DNA from: Streptomyces sp. B93
GTDB taxonomy: Bacteria > Actinomycetota > Actinomycetes > Streptomycetales > Streptomycetaceae
Length of the DNA stretch: 64,000 bases
Direction: 5' to 3'
Assembly: GCF_018070565.1 (NCBI RefSeq)
Contig: NZ_JAGPXL010000003.1
Location: 1 to 64,000, forward strand
The translations under genes were made by a program, and so were the position numbers. The notes beneath the pieces were generated by a model. It saw nothing but the letters and a program-made list of their open reading frames with translations. It made no database searches and was not told where the DNA came from. Shown in pieces: positions 30,752-39,777 of the stretch (positions within the stretch are counted from its first letter, which is position 1; each line of letters begins with the position of its first letter).

Positions 30752-32805
30752 CGGATGAGCAGATAGAGGAAGTACGGCGTTCCGATGACCGCCGTCATCA
30801 GTCCGGCGCCGAGCTGGGCCGGGGCGATGACGGTGCGTCCGACGAGGTCGGCCGTGCCGACCAGGGCCGCACCGAGCAGCAGCGCCACCGGTACGACCCT
30901 GACGTGCCGTCGGCCGACCAGGGCGCGGGCCGCGTGCGGGGCGACCAGGCCGACGAAGCCGATGGTGCCCGCGGCGGCCACCGCGGTCGCGCTGAGCAGC
31001 ACACCGACGACGAGGAAGCCGAACCGCGCACCGGCGGGCCGCAGTCCGAGGAGCGCCGGGGTGTCGTCGTCGAGGGAGACCAGGTCGAGTTCGGTGCGCC
31101 GGGCCACCGCCACCGCGACACCGAGCACCAGCGCGGCGGCGACGGGCAGGGTGTCGGCCGTGGTACGGCCGTAGGTGGAGCCGGACAGCCAGGTGAGCGC
31201 CTTGGTCGCGTTGAACGGGTCGGTCAGCACGATGACCAGGCTGATGACGGCGGTCGCGGCGGCGGAGACACCGACGCCGACGAGGACCAGCCGGTTCTGC
31301 TGGAAGCCGCCCCGGGCGGCGAGCCCGAACACGACGACCGCGCTGACGGCGGCCCCGCCGAGCGCTGCGCCCGCGACCGCCCACGACCCGGCCAGCGGTG
31401 CCGTGGTGACCAGCAGGACGGCCCCGAGGGCGGCGCCGCCGGAGACGCCGAGGATGCCGGGTTCGGCGAGCGGGTTGCGGGTGACGGCCTGCACCAGCGT
31501 GCCGGACAGGGCCAGCGCCGCGCCCGCGAGCAGGGCGGCGAGGACCCGGGGCACCCGGGTGTCGAGGACGAAGGAGACCGACGGACCGGCCGCGCCCCGC
31601 GCCCAGTTGACGACATCGCCGAGCAGCAGCTTGGCGTCGCCCAGCAGCACCCCGCCGAGGGTCACGCCGACCACCACGGCGACGAGCACGGCCGTGGTGG
31701 TCAGGAAGACGGCACGGCTCGGGGTGCGCAGTCGGTCCGGTGCGCTCGCCCCGCCGGTGTCACGGGCCCGTACCGCCATCGTGACCAGGAACACCGCGCC
31801 GAGCAGGCTGGTGACGACGCCGGTGGGCACGGCGACGGCGGACTCCGCCGTGACCAGCGCGCGCAGCAGGACGTCGGCGCCCAGCACCAGTCCGGCGCCG
31901 ACCAGCCCGGCGACCGGAATGGTGACCCGGGTGCGGCGGTACGCCGGGAAGCGGCGGGCCAGAGGCCTCACGAGGGCGGGGGCGCACAGGCCGACGAAGC
32001 CGATGGGCCCGGCGAGGGTGACGGCCGCAGCCGAGAGCAGCGCGGCGAGGACGACGGCCGTGACGCGGGTGGCGCGCACGGGCACGCCGAGGCCGCGGGC
32101 GGTGTCGTCGCCGAGGGCGAGCGCGTCGATCCTGCGGGCCGTCAGCAGCAGCCCGGCCAGGGCGAGGACGGCGAGCGGCGCCATCTGGAGGATGCCGTCG
32201 AAGCCGTTCTGGCTGATGCTGCCCTGGTGCCACTGGTAGAGGCCCTCGGTCCGCTCCGGGAAGAGCAGCAGCAGGCCCTCGGTGACGGAGGTCAGTCCGA
32301 GCGTCAGCGCGCTGCCCGCGAGGACGAGCCGTACGGTGCCCGCGCCGAGGCCGGACAGGGCGAGGACGACGGCCGCGGCGGCGAGCCCGCCGAGGAACGC
32401 GACGCCGGAGGAGGCCAGCAGCGGCAGCGACACACCGGTGGCGGCGAGCATGCCGAGGGCCAGGTAGGAACCGGCGTTGACGGCGAGGGTGTCGGGCGCG
32501 GCCAGCACATTGCGGCTGACGGCCTGGAGGACGGCGCCCGCCATGCCGAGCGCGACGCCGATGAGGAGACCGGCGGTCATCCGGGGCAGCCGGGAGGCGA
32601 TCACCACGGAGGCGTCGGCGGGGTCGGCCCGCCCGGTGAGGGCCCTCCACACTTCGGCCGGGCCGACGGCGGCGGTGCCCTGGGTGATGTCGACGACCGC
32701 GAGGGCGGCCACCAGGAGGACGAGCCCGGCCGTCACCGCGGCCGCGCCCGTCCTGGCGGTGCGTTCCTGCGGACGGACGGCGGGGGTCGTTGCGGTGACG
32801 GCCAT
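30739..32805 (-). CDS. Fused FecCD-type iron-siderophore permease (FhuB-like)
   Basis: 688 residues made of two FecCD permease halves of about 330 residues in one chain, as in FhuB. Each half has the SRLPRMTAGLLIGVALGMAG or TRVPRVLAALLAGAALALSG entry, and the GPIGFVGLCAPALVR or GTIGFVGLVAPHAAR ATPase-coupling loop. About twenty membrane helices. It moves ferric siderophore across the membrane with the ATPase and lipoprotein encoded just upstream (4-base gap to the lipoprotein gene). Iron regulation is expected from the operator at the operon head. Confidence 0.95.
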   Translation of the reverse strand: MAVTATTPAVRPQERTARTGAAAVTAGLVLLVAALAVVDITQGTAAVGPAEVWRALTGRADPADASVVIASRLPRMTAGLLIGVALGMAGAVLQAVSRNVLAAPDTLAVNAGSYLALGMLAATGVSLPLLASSGVAFLGGLAAAAVVLALSGLGAGTVRLVLAGSALTLGLTSVTEGLLLLFPERTEGLYQWHQGSISQNGFDGILQMAPLAVLALAGLLLTARRIDALALGDDTARGLGVPVRATRVTAVVLAALLSAAAVTLAGPIGFVGLCAPALVRPLARRFPAYRRTRVTIPVAGLVGAGLVLGADVLLRALVTAESAVAVPTGVVTSLLGAVFLVTMAVRARDTGGASAPDRLRTPSRAVFLTTTAVLVAVVVGVTLGGVLLGDAKLLLGDVVNWARGAAGPSVSFVLDTRVPRVLAALLAGAALALSGTLVQAVTRNPLAEPGILGVSGGAALGAVLLVTTAPLAGSWAVAGAALGGAAVSAVVVFGLAARGGFQQNRLVLVGVGVSAAATAVISLVIVLTDPFNATKALTWLSGSTYGRTTADTLPVAAALVLGVAVAVARRTELDLVSLDDDTPALLGLRPAGARFGFLVVGVLLSATAVAAAGTIGFVGLVAPHAARALVGRRHVRVVPVALLLGAALVGTADLVGRTVIAPAQLGAGLMTAVIGTPYFLYLLIRTRR

Positions 32806-32809
32806 GCCG

Positions 32810-33784
32810 CTACTTCGTCAGGGCGTCGACGACGGCGTCGACGTACGCCGACATGGACTCGGGGCCGCCGAACATCCAGATGCCGTCGGGCAGCCGGTGC
32901 ACATTGCCCTTCTTCACGAAGGTGAGCGACTTCCACACGGAGTTGTCGGCGAGTTCCTTGCCGAACGGGTCGCTGGCGCCGTCGCCGTCGCTGCCGATGT
33001 AGGCGAACTGGACGTCGCCGAGTTCGGTGAGGCCCTCGACGTCGGTGGCGCCGAGGCCGTAGCTCTCGTCGCCCTCGATCGTCCAGGCGTTCTTCAGCCC
33101 GATCGCCTCGTTGACGTCGCCGATGAGGGAGCCGCTGGTGTAGGGGCGGATGGAGACCTGGTTGGACATCACATAGCCGTCGGCGAAGGCGATGTCGGCG
33201 CCGTCGAGTCCGGCGTCCGCCAGGGCCTTCCTCCCCTCCTCGACCTTGGTGTCGAAGGCGGCCTTGACCTTGGCCGCCTCCTCGGTGGTGCCGGTGGCCT
33301 CGGCTATCAGGTCGAGGTTCTCCTTCATCCGCCCGATCTGGTCGGCGGCGTCGGCGGAGCGGACCTGGAGGACGGGGGCGATCTTCCGCAGCTGCTTGAC
33401 GGCGGCGGCCGGGAGGTCGGTGGTGGCGACGACGAGGTCGGGGTTGAGCGCGGCGATGGTGTCCATGCTGGGCTCGCCGCGGGTGCCGATGTCCTTGGGG
33501 TCGTTGTTCAGCGGGGCTGAGGTGTCCCAGGTGGTGTAGCCCTTGACGTCGGCGACGCCGACCGGGTCCACGCCGAGGCTGACGAGGCTCTCGACGACGT
33601 TCCACTCGGTGCCGACGACCTTCTTTGCGGGCCCGTCGAGGGTGACCTCGGCGCCGCCGGCGTCGGTGAGGGTGATGCCTTCGGTGCCCTTGTCGGAGGT
33701 GGTGCCGGTGTTCTCGGTGGTGCCGCAGGCGGCGAGGGCGAGGGCGGCGGCGCAGGCGGCGCCGCCGAGGAGGGAGCGTCTCAT
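32810..33784 (-). CDS. Iron-siderophore binding lipoprotein
   Basis: 324-residue FepB/FhuD-class binding protein. Signal peptide with lipobox LAAC (Cys20), then EVTLDGPAKKVVGTEWNVVE and the SMDTIAALNPDLVVATT segment typical of the family. It binds ferric siderophore outside the membrane. ATG overlaps the ATPase stop (ATGA), so the operon order is ATPase, lipoprotein, permease. Its closest known analogues are the desferrioxamine-type uptake systems of Streptomyces; the ligand is not certain. Confidence 0.94.
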   Translation of the reverse strand: MRRSLLGGAACAAALALAACGTTENTGTTSDKGTEGITLTDAGGAEVTLDGPAKKVVGTEWNVVESLVSLGVDPVGVADVKGYTTWDTSAPLNNDPKDIGTRGEPSMDTIAALNPDLVVATTDLPAAAVKQLRKIAPVLQVRSADAADQIGRMKENLDLIAEATGTTEEAAKVKAAFDTKVEEGRKALADAGLDGADIAFADGYVMSNQVSIRPYTSGSLIGDVNEAIGLKNAWTIEGDESYGLGATDVEGLTELGDVQFAYIGSDGDGASDPFGKELADNSVWKSLTFVKKGNVHRLPDGIWMFGGPESMSAYVDAVVDALTK

Positions 33785-34653
33785 GAGGTGGTGCTGAGCC
33801 TTTCGGTGCGTGCGTGGTGGCGGCCGATGGCGCGGGTGCGCAGCCGGCCGGTGAGCGGGTCGGTGCCGACCTCGATCCGGATGCCGTAGATCTCGGTGAG
33901 CCGGTCGGGGGTGAGCACGTCCTCGGGCGGGCCGTCGGCGACCACGCGTCCGGCGTGCAGCAGGGCGATGCGGTCGGCGACGGCGGCCGCCTGGTCGAGG
34001 TCGTGCAGGACGACGCCGACGGCGATGCCGTGCTCGTCGGCCAGGTCCCGCATCAGGTCGAGCAGTTCGACCTGGTAGCGCAGGTCGAGGTAGGTGGTGG
34101 GCTCGTCGAGCAGGAGGACGCCGGTCTCCTGCGCGAGGCAGCTGGCCAGCCATACGCGCTGGAGCTGGCCGCCGGAGAGGTGGTCGGCGCCGCGTCCGGC
34201 GAGGTCCTCGACACCGGTCATGGCCAGGGCGCGCGTCACGGCGGCGGGCCCGTCGGGGTCGGGGCGGCCCCAGCGCCCGCGGTGCGGGTAGCGGCCGAAC
34301 TCCACTACGTCCCGTACGGTCAGACCGTTCGGCGTGGGGCGTCCCTGGGTCAGCAGGGCGACGTAGCGGGCGAACTGGCGGGCGGTCAGAGCGAGGCCGT
34401 CCCTCTCGCCGCCGTCGTCGGCGCCGACGGTGAGCGTGCCGCCGCGCGCCCGCTGGAGGCGGGCCAGGGTGCGCAGCAGTGTCGACTTGCCGCTGCCGTT
34501 GGGGCCCACCAGGGCGGTCACCTCGCCGGGCCGGAGCGTGAGCGCCGCGTCGTGGACGACGTCGGCGCCGTCGTAGGCGACGGTCACGTTCCGGGCCGCC
34601 AGACGGCGACCGCGTACTTGGGGGGCCGTTCCGGCCGTTTCAGCTGCACTCAC
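33781..34653 (-). CDS. Iron-siderophore ABC transporter ATPase (FepC/FecE-like)
   Basis: 290 residues: Walker A GPNGSGKST, signature LSGGQLQRVWLA, Walker B LLLDEPTTYLD, H-loop VLHDLDQAA. These match FepC-type ATPases. First gene of the siderophore uptake operon, GTG start only 6 bases from an iron box. Confidence 0.95.
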   Translation of the reverse strand: MSAAETAGTAPQVRGRRLAARNVTVAYDGADVVHDAALTLRPGEVTALVGPNGSGKSTLLRTLARLQRARGGTLTVGADDGGERDGLALTARQFARYVALLTQGRPTPNGLTVRDVVEFGRYPHRGRWGRPDPDGPAAVTRALAMTGVEDLAGRGADHLSGGQLQRVWLASCLAQETGVLLLDEPTTYLDLRYQVELLDLMRDLADEHGIAVGVVLHDLDQAAAVADRIALLHAGRVVADGPPEDVLTPDRLTEIYGIRIEVGTDPLTGRLRTRAIGRHHARTERLSTTS

Positions 34654-34657
34654 ACAA

Positions 34658-34676
34658 TGAGGTTAGCCTAACCTAA
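34658..34676 (-). promoter_or_regulatory. DmdR/IdeR-type iron box, siderophore uptake side
   Basis: Core AGGTTAG-C-CTAACCT (34660-34674) is a perfect palindrome and the 19-mer fits the actinobacterial iron box TTAGGTTAGGCTAACCTAA. It nearly touches the ATPase GTG, so repressor binding would block transcription start when iron is plentiful. Confidence 0.85.
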
Positions 34677-34717
34677 ATTACGACGCGATCAGGGGCCGGG
34701 ATCGGATGAGACGGTAC

Positions 34718-34736
34718 TAAGGTTAGGCTAACCTGG
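34718..34736 (+). promoter_or_regulatory. DmdR/IdeR-type iron box, reductase side
   Basis: Core AGGTTAG-G-CTAACCT (34720-34734), perfect palindrome, 6 bases before the ATG of the siderophore-interacting protein. A TACTAA -10-like hexamer (34715-34720) overlaps its left edge. Together with the box at 34658 each divergent gene has its own operator. Confidence 0.85.
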
Positions 34737-34741
34737 CCCAC

Positions 34742-35560
34742 ATGGCGACAACACGGCCGCTGATGCCGCACGACCCCCAGCTATACCGGGCCGAAGTGGT
34801 CCGCTCCGCACGCGTCTCACCCTCCATGCAACGGGTGACCGTCACGGGCCCCGACCTCACCCGCTTCCCCTGGCTCGGCTACGACCACTGGTTCCGGCTG
34901 TTCCTGCGGCTGCCCCACCAAAGCGCCCTGCGGCTGCCGGAGTTCGAGGGCACCCGCTGGTGGCAGCCGTACCTCGCCATCCCCGAGGACGAGCGTCCGC
35001 ACTGCGCCAACTACACGGTCGCCGACTTCCGTGCCGACGCCGCGGAGATGGACATCGACTTCGTCGTCCACCACGGACCGGCCGGCGAGCCTGAAGGCGG
35101 CGCGGCCATCTGGGCCTGCCGCGCCCGACCCGGCGACGCCCTCGCCGTGCTCGATCAGGGGCTGCTGTTCGACCGCCCCTCGGACGCCTCCGAGGTCATC
35201 GTCGTCGCCGACGAGAGCGGGCTGCCCGCCACCACAGGCATCCTGCGCTCCCTGCCCCGTGACACCGTCGGCCGTCTCATCCAGGAGGTCCCCGACACTG
35301 GCGACCGCCGCCCGCTCGACGCGCCCGCCGGACTGACCGTGACCTGGGTGGTCCGCGACGCCACGAGCACCGTCCCCGGCACGGCCGCCCTCGCCGAACT
35401 GCGCCGCCACACCACGGTCGACCCGGCCGGATACGCCTACGTCGTCGGGGAGTCGGCGCTCGCCGCCGAGGGCCGCAGACACCTGAACGCCGCTGGTCTG
35501 CCCAAGGACCGCATCACCTTCTCCGGCTACTGGAGGCACCAGACGGCGCGGGCGGCCTGA
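34742..35560 (+). CDS. Siderophore-interacting protein (ferric-siderophore reductase, ViuB/SIP type)
   Basis: 272 residues: an FAD-binding barrel with the family motif [11 protein letters not shown] near residue 90 and an SIP NAD(P)-binding half ending in FSGYWRHQ. It reduces ferric siderophore in the cytoplasm to release iron after uptake by the divergent transporter. The iron box lies so close to the ATG, with no Shine-Dalgarno, that the message is probably leaderless or nearly so. Confidence 0.94.
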   Translation: MATTRPLMPHDPQLYRAEVVRSARVSPSMQRVTVTGPDLTRFPWLGYDHWFRLFLRLPHQSALRLPEFEGTRWWQPYLAIPEDERPHCANYTVADFRADAAEMDIDFVVHHGPAGEPEGGAAIWACRARPGDALAVLDQGLLFDRPSDASEVIVVADESGLPATTGILRSLPRDTVGRLIQEVPDTGDRRPLDAPAGLTVTWVVRDATSTVPGTAALAELRRHTTVDPAGYAYVVGESALAAEGRRHLNAAGLPKDRITFSGYWRHQTARAA

Positions 35561-35678
35561 GCGCGACGGACGGTGGTGCGGTGACCTGGGCGACAGTCCC
35601 GCCGGGTGTGAACACACGGACGCATGGGCAGTCAATGCCCGTGCGAAACGAACTGGTGTCGGTCGTGTGGGGGATGCC

Positions 35679-36977
35679 GTGCGCGTGTGCGTGATCGGTG
35701 CAGGTCTGTCCGGGCTGGCTGTGGCGCGTGCGCTGAAGGACCGCGGGATCGAGTTCGTCTGTCTGGAGAAGGCCCCCGAGGTCGGCGGGATCTGGCGGCA
35801 GCCGGGCGCCGGTGAGCCGGGGCCGGGGTACCGGTCGCTGCACCTCAACACGGCCAAGCAGCTGACGGCCTACCACGACTTCCCGATGCCGGACTCCTAC
35901 GCCCTCTACCCCCGGCACGACCAGGTCGCCGCCTATCTGCGGTCCTTCGCCGAGTGGGCGGGGGTGCTCGACCGCGTCGAACTGCGCACCGAGGTGGTGT
36001 CGGTGCGCGAGCGGGCGGACGGGCGGTGGACGGTCGTCAGCCGGGACGCCGGGGGCGGCATGGCCGCGCGGCGGTTCGACCAGGTGATCGTCGCCTCCGG
36101 GCACAACGCGATGCCCTCGATGCCGTCTCCGCTGCCGCCGGGCGCCGACACCTTCGCCGGAACGATTCTCCACTCGCTGGACTACCGCGACGGCAGCGAC
36201 TTCACCGGGCAGCGCGTCGTCGTCGTGGGGCTCGGCGCCTCCGCCGTGGACATCGCGGCCGACCTCTCCCGGCACGCGGCACGGACCCTGCTGTCGGTCC
36301 GCCGGGGGCTGCACATCCTGCCCAAGCAGTTGTTCGGCATGTCCCTCGACGAGATCGCCGAGGCGCCGTGGTGGACCGCGATGCCCTTCGACGAGCAGCG
36401 CCGGTTCGTGGAGCAGACCCTGCTGGTGGTCCGGGGCAGGCTCGGCGACTACGGGCTGCCCGAGCCGGACCACCCGGTCTTCTCCTCCGCCGTGACCATC
36501 TCCGACGAGATCCTCAGCCGCATCCGGCACGGCACGGTCACCCCGAAGCCGTCGATCGCGTCCTTCGACGGCCACCGGGTCGACTTCACCGACGGCACCT
36601 CGGCCGAGGCCGACGCCGTCGTCTACTGCACCGGGTTCCGCATGGACTTCCCCTTCCTGCCCGCCGGTTGCCCGGCCGGGCCGGACGGCGCGGTCCGCCT
36701 CTACAAGCGGGCGATCGCCCCGGACCGGCCGGGACTGTCCTTCGTCGGGCTGGTCCGGCCGCTGGGCGCCATCACCCGGCTGGTGGAGGCCCAGGCGCGA
36801 TGGCTGGCCCGCGTCATCACCGGGGAGACGGCACTGCCGCCCGCCGAGGTGATGCGCCAGGAGATCGACGGCTACCTCGACGGGATCGTACGGCGCTACG
36901 GCCGTGCCGAGGGCGCCTCGATCCAGGTCGACGTCGGCCCCTACCTCGGGGAACTGCGGGAGTTGCAGGCCGTGTAG
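35679..36977 (+). CDS. Flavin-containing monooxygenase, probable prenyl-tryptophan oxidase (SCO7468-like)
   Basis: 432 residues. FAD site [15 protein letters not shown] site [10 protein letters not shown], and between them the FMO fingerprint [14 protein letters not shown] 35679 follows GGGGA and begins RVCVIGAG as FMOs do; GTG 35667 is an alternative. It is convergent with a DMATS-type prenyltransferase. In S. coelicolor the neighbouring FMO/DMATS pair SCO7468/SCO7467 prenylates tryptophan at C5 and oxidises it toward 5-dimethylallylindole-3-acetonitrile; by gene context this FMO is its probable counterpart. Regiochemistry is inference. Confidence 0.85.
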   Translation: MRVCVIGAGLSGLAVARALKDRGIEFVCLEKAPEVGGIWRQPGAGEPGPGYRSLHLNTAKQLTAYHDFPMPDSYALYPRHDQVAAYLRSFAEWAGVLDRVELRTEVVSVRERADGRWTVVSRDAGGGMAARRFDQVIVASGHNAMPSMPSPLPPGADTFAGTILHSLDYRDGSDFTGQRVVVVGLGASAVDIAADLSRHAARTLLSVRRGLHILPKQLFGMSLDEIAEAPWWTAMPFDEQRRFVEQTLLVVRGRLGDYGLPEPDHPVFSSAVTISDEILSRIRHGTVTPKPSIASFDGHRVDFTDGTSAEADAVVYCTGFRMDFPFLPAGCPAGPDGAVRLYKRAIAPDRPGLSFVGLVRPLGAITRLVEAQARWLARVITGETALPPAEVMRQEIDGYLDGIVRRYGRAEGASIQVDVGPYLGELRELQAV

Positions 36978-37003
36978 CCGGTCGGCCCCACCGCGAGGTC
37001 ATG

Positions 37004-37044
37004 ACGGGAGGCTCCCGGCGGCCGGTCCGCCGGGAGCCTCCCGT
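37004..37044. terminator. Bidirectional terminator between the FMO and DMATS genes
   Basis: Perfect 18-bp stem (37004-37021 with 37027-37044) and 5-base loop CCGGT between two convergent genes. Confidence 0.85.
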
Positions 37045-37047
37045 GTG

Positions 37048-38175
37048 TCAGCCGCGCGCCGCCGCCAGCGGGGTGACGGCCGAGCCGTTCGGCGGCCGGA
37101 CGCCGTACGCCTCGCTGGACAGATACGCCGTCACCCGCGGCGGTCCGCCCTCCTGGTGGACGAGGGCCAGGTAGGAGATCAGTCCCACGCCGTCCTCCGG
37201 GCGCCGGTCGGTGACGGCGGCCAGGGCCCTGGCCAGGGGCGCCGGGTCCATGCCCTGGCCGAGCAGCACGCGCTGGGCGCGCGCCAGGGCCTCACCGTCG
37301 TGCGCGGCGTAGTCCCGGACCGGGATGTGCAGGGTGAATCCGGTCGGGCGGTCCGCCGTGCTGTCGGTCAGCGCGTGGCAGGTGAGCGCGGGGCGCCGGT
37401 CCAGGCTCCGCGGGCCGGTGCCCGCCGCCGTACGGAAGAACTCCGTCACGGCCGCCGGGTCCGGGCCGCCGTCCGTCCGGCACAGTCCCGGCGCCCCGGT
37501 GGGCGAGAGGTTGTCGTGCCGGAGGTAGACCTTGACCCTGGGGGTCTCCCAGTCGCCGAGGTCCAGGGCGAGGAAGGGGTGGCCGTCCGCCTCCGGCAGG
37601 ACGTCCGCGGCCCGTCGGTGGCCGAGCCGGCGGAGGGCCTTGCGCACCGTGTCGGCCGCGCGTTTGCGCCCCGACGCGGCCGGGTTCAGGTACACCTTCA
37701 CCGCGGGCACTCCGCCGGGCCGCAGCTCCAGCGCGATCCACAGGGCCAGGGGGCCCTTGGGCGACTCGGGCAGAAAGAGGTCCGTGAGGTCGTCGAGGCG
37801 GTCGGTGGCGAAGTTCCAGCGCTCGGCCATGGCACGGACGGCCTTCAGACCGATACGGCCATTGCGGGCCAGGCTGCCTGCGCCGCAGCCTGGTTCCACG
37901 AGCACCCGCAGGGCGGGGGCCGTTCCGGGCCGGAAGGAGAGGGAGAACTCCACCGGTGTGTGGTCGTCGGACAGGAATGTGGGGGTGGGCGGCGGCAGGT
38001 CGAGCGGCCGGGCGGCCACCGCTCCCAGCGCCCCGGTCAGGACGTCCGCGTAGGCCTCGGTGTCGGCCCCGGACAGACCGGCGACCTCGCCGAGCCGTTG
38101 CAGCTGTCCCGCGGTGAGGGCGCCGAGGGTGGCTATGCCGGGCTCCTCCCGGAGACGGCCCCGCGGGGCGGTCAC
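37048..38175 (-). CDS. DMATS-type aromatic prenyltransferase
   Basis: 375 residues with the ABBA prenyltransferase pattern of DMATS enzymes: early VEFSLSFRPG (the Glu is in the position of the indole-activating acid), then diphosphate-binding strands ALRVLVEPG, AVKVYLNP, PRVKVYLRH and RVTAYLSS, and an YLALVH strand. It should transfer dimethylallyl to an indole, most likely tryptophan, in partnership with the convergent FMO. Start taken at GTG 38175 by family length; the ribosome site is weak. A 150-residue upstream extension is Arg/Cys-rich shadow sequence. Confidence 0.85.
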   Translation of the reverse strand: MTAPRGRLREEPGIATLGALTAGQLQRLGEVAGLSGADTEAYADVLTGALGAVAARPLDLPPPTPTFLSDDHTPVEFSLSFRPGTAPALRVLVEPGCGAGSLARNGRIGLKAVRAMAERWNFATDRLDDLTDLFLPESPKGPLALWIALELRPGGVPAVKVYLNPAASGRKRAADTVRKALRRLGHRRAADVLPEADGHPFLALDLGDWETPRVKVYLRHDNLSPTGAPGLCRTDGGPDPAAVTEFFRTAAGTGPRSLDRRPALTCHALTDSTADRPTGFTLHIPVRDYAAHDGEALARAQRVLLGQGMDPAPLARALAAVTDRRPEDGVGLISYLALVHQEGGPPRVTAYLSSEAYGVRPPNGSAVTPLAAARG

Positions 38176-38211
38176 CGGGCCGCCCGCTGCGGGTCCACCG
38201 GCGCAAAAAGA

Positions 38212-38233
38212 TACCCGCCTGGTGGGGCGGGTA
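38212..38233. promoter_or_regulatory. Inverted repeat upstream of the DMATS gene
   Basis: TACCCGCC-TGGTGG-GGCGGGTA, perfect 8-base arms, 37 bases before the DMATS start. A TATCTT -10-like hexamer on the minus strand overlaps it. Candidate operator or leader hairpin. Confidence 0.4.
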
Positions 38234-38408
38234 CCGGGGTGCGGTCCAACGGGCCGGGATGTGGTCTGCCGCGACGATAAGCGACATCGACAGCTATGTG
38301 ACGCATCACGCCTCCTCTGCCTCGTAAGCGTTCGGATGCCGCGATGCTCACTACCCGTGCAGTTGAACATTCATGCGATAAGCGAAAGTTGGTGCGATGT
38401 GGACTGCG

Positions 38409-39761
38409 TCACCCCTTGATCCAGTTGAGGAAGTTGCTCCACAGTCCGCCGCGCTCGGGCCTGGCGGCCGCCGGGGCGGGAGTCTGCGCGACGGCCGGGG
38501 CATCCACGCGGGGCTGCGGGGCCGGCTGCCGCAGCGGGCGGATGGGGGTGTAGCGCGCGGGCAGGGTGGCCAGGGCCCGGTTGAAGGGTCCCGGACGCCA
38601 GGTCAGGCTGTCCTCGGGGACGGCGAGTTCGATGTCCGGGAGGTGGTTGAGCAGGTTCTCGATGGCCGTCACCGTGATCTGCCGGGCCGGTTCCTTCGAC
38701 GGGCAGGCGTGCGGGCCCGCGCTCCACGCCAGGTGGGCGCGGTTGCTCCCGGCCTTGCGGGCGGCCGTCAGCGCCGGGCCGGTGTTGGCGGCGGCGAAGC
38801 CGACCAGCACCAGGTCGCCCGCCTGGAGCCGCTGACCGGCGAACTCCATGTCCGTGGCCGGGTAGTGCGGCGCGTAGTTGGACATGGGAGGGTTCTCCCA
38901 CAGCGTGTCGTCGATGGCCTCCTCGATCAGTCCGCCCTCGCGGGCGTACCGGTCATGGGTGAGGAGCCGGTGCAGGGTGTTGCCGATCAGGTTGCGCAGC
39001 GGTTCGGCGCCCGCGCCCAGCAGCAGCGCCAGCTGGTGGACCATCTCCTCGTCGGTGAGGGCCGCCTGGTGCTGCATCAGCCAGGAGGTGACGTCCTCGC
39101 CCGGCCGGGACCGCTTGATCGCGACCAGCTCGCCGACGGCCTGGAAGAGCACCCCGACCGCTTTCTCGGCGTTGACCCCGTCGAACATGCCGGAGATGCC
39201 GAAGAGGACCCGGTCGCCGATGTCGGCGGGGCAGCCGAACAGTTCGTTGAAGACGAACAGCGGCAGCTGCTTGGCGTAGTCGCCGAGCAGGTCCGCCGAA
39301 CCCCGGGTGCCGAACTGGGAGATGAGGTAGTCGGAGACCTGCTCGGTGGAACGGGCCAGCCGCCTGCTGTCGACGCGGGCGAAACTGTCGGTCACCGCCT
39401 GCCGCAGCCTGATGTGCTCGGCACCGTCGGCGAACATGCAGTTGGGCCGGTACGCCAGCAGCGGGGCGACCGGGCTGTCCGGGCTGATCTTGCCCTCGTT
39501 GAAGGCCCGCCAGCGACGCGCGTCCTTGCGGAACGAGGCGGAGTCCTGGAGCAGTTGCAGCGCGGCGGCGTAGTCGGTGACCAGGGTGGCCTCGACTCCC
39601 GGGGAGAGTTCCACGGGGGCGGCGGGGCCGTAGTGGCGCAGGAACTCGTAGTACGCCTGCGGGTCGGCCGCGAACTCCGGCCCGTACAGCGGCACACGAC
39701 CGCCGGAGCCGTGGGCCGGGCACCCCGGCGGGGGAACCGGGGTGGTGGGGTGAGCGTCCAT
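38409..39761 (-). CDS. Conservon-associated cytochrome P450 lacking ExxR (CYP157-like)
   Basis: 450 residues, last gene of the conservon. The heme-cysteine loop is HLAWSAGPHACPS, a variant of FGxGxHxCxG, and the I-helix area is LLGAGAEPLRNLIG. In the K helix, the usual ExxR is replaced by DTLW in DDTLWENPP: Asp for Glu and Trp for Arg. The same loss is known in CYP157 family members found with Streptomyces conservons. The C-terminus is a Pro/Ala-rich extension ending GGLWSNFLNWIKG, possibly amphipathic. Redox activity and substrate are unknown. ATG 39761, 16 bases after the GTPase stop. Confidence 0.92.
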   Translation of the reverse strand: MDAHPTTPVPPPGCPAHGSGGRVPLYGPEFAADPQAYYEFLRHYGPAAPVELSPGVEATLVTDYAAALQLLQDSASFRKDARRWRAFNEGKISPDSPVAPLLAYRPNCMFADGAEHIRLRQAVTDSFARVDSRRLARSTEQVSDYLISQFGTRGSADLLGDYAKQLPLFVFNELFGCPADIGDRVLFGISGMFDGVNAEKAVGVLFQAVGELVAIKRSRPGEDVTSWLMQHQAALTDEEMVHQLALLLGAGAEPLRNLIGNTLHRLLTHDRYAREGGLIEEAIDDTLWENPPMSNYAPHYPATDMEFAGQRLQAGDLVLVGFAAANTGPALTAARKAGSNRAHLAWSAGPHACPSKEPARQITVTAIENLLNHLPDIELAVPEDSLTWRPGPFNRALATLPARYTPIRPLRQPAPQPRVDAPAVAQTPAPAAARPERGGLWSNFLNWIKG

Positions 39762-39777
39762 ATGTGCTCTCAGCTTC

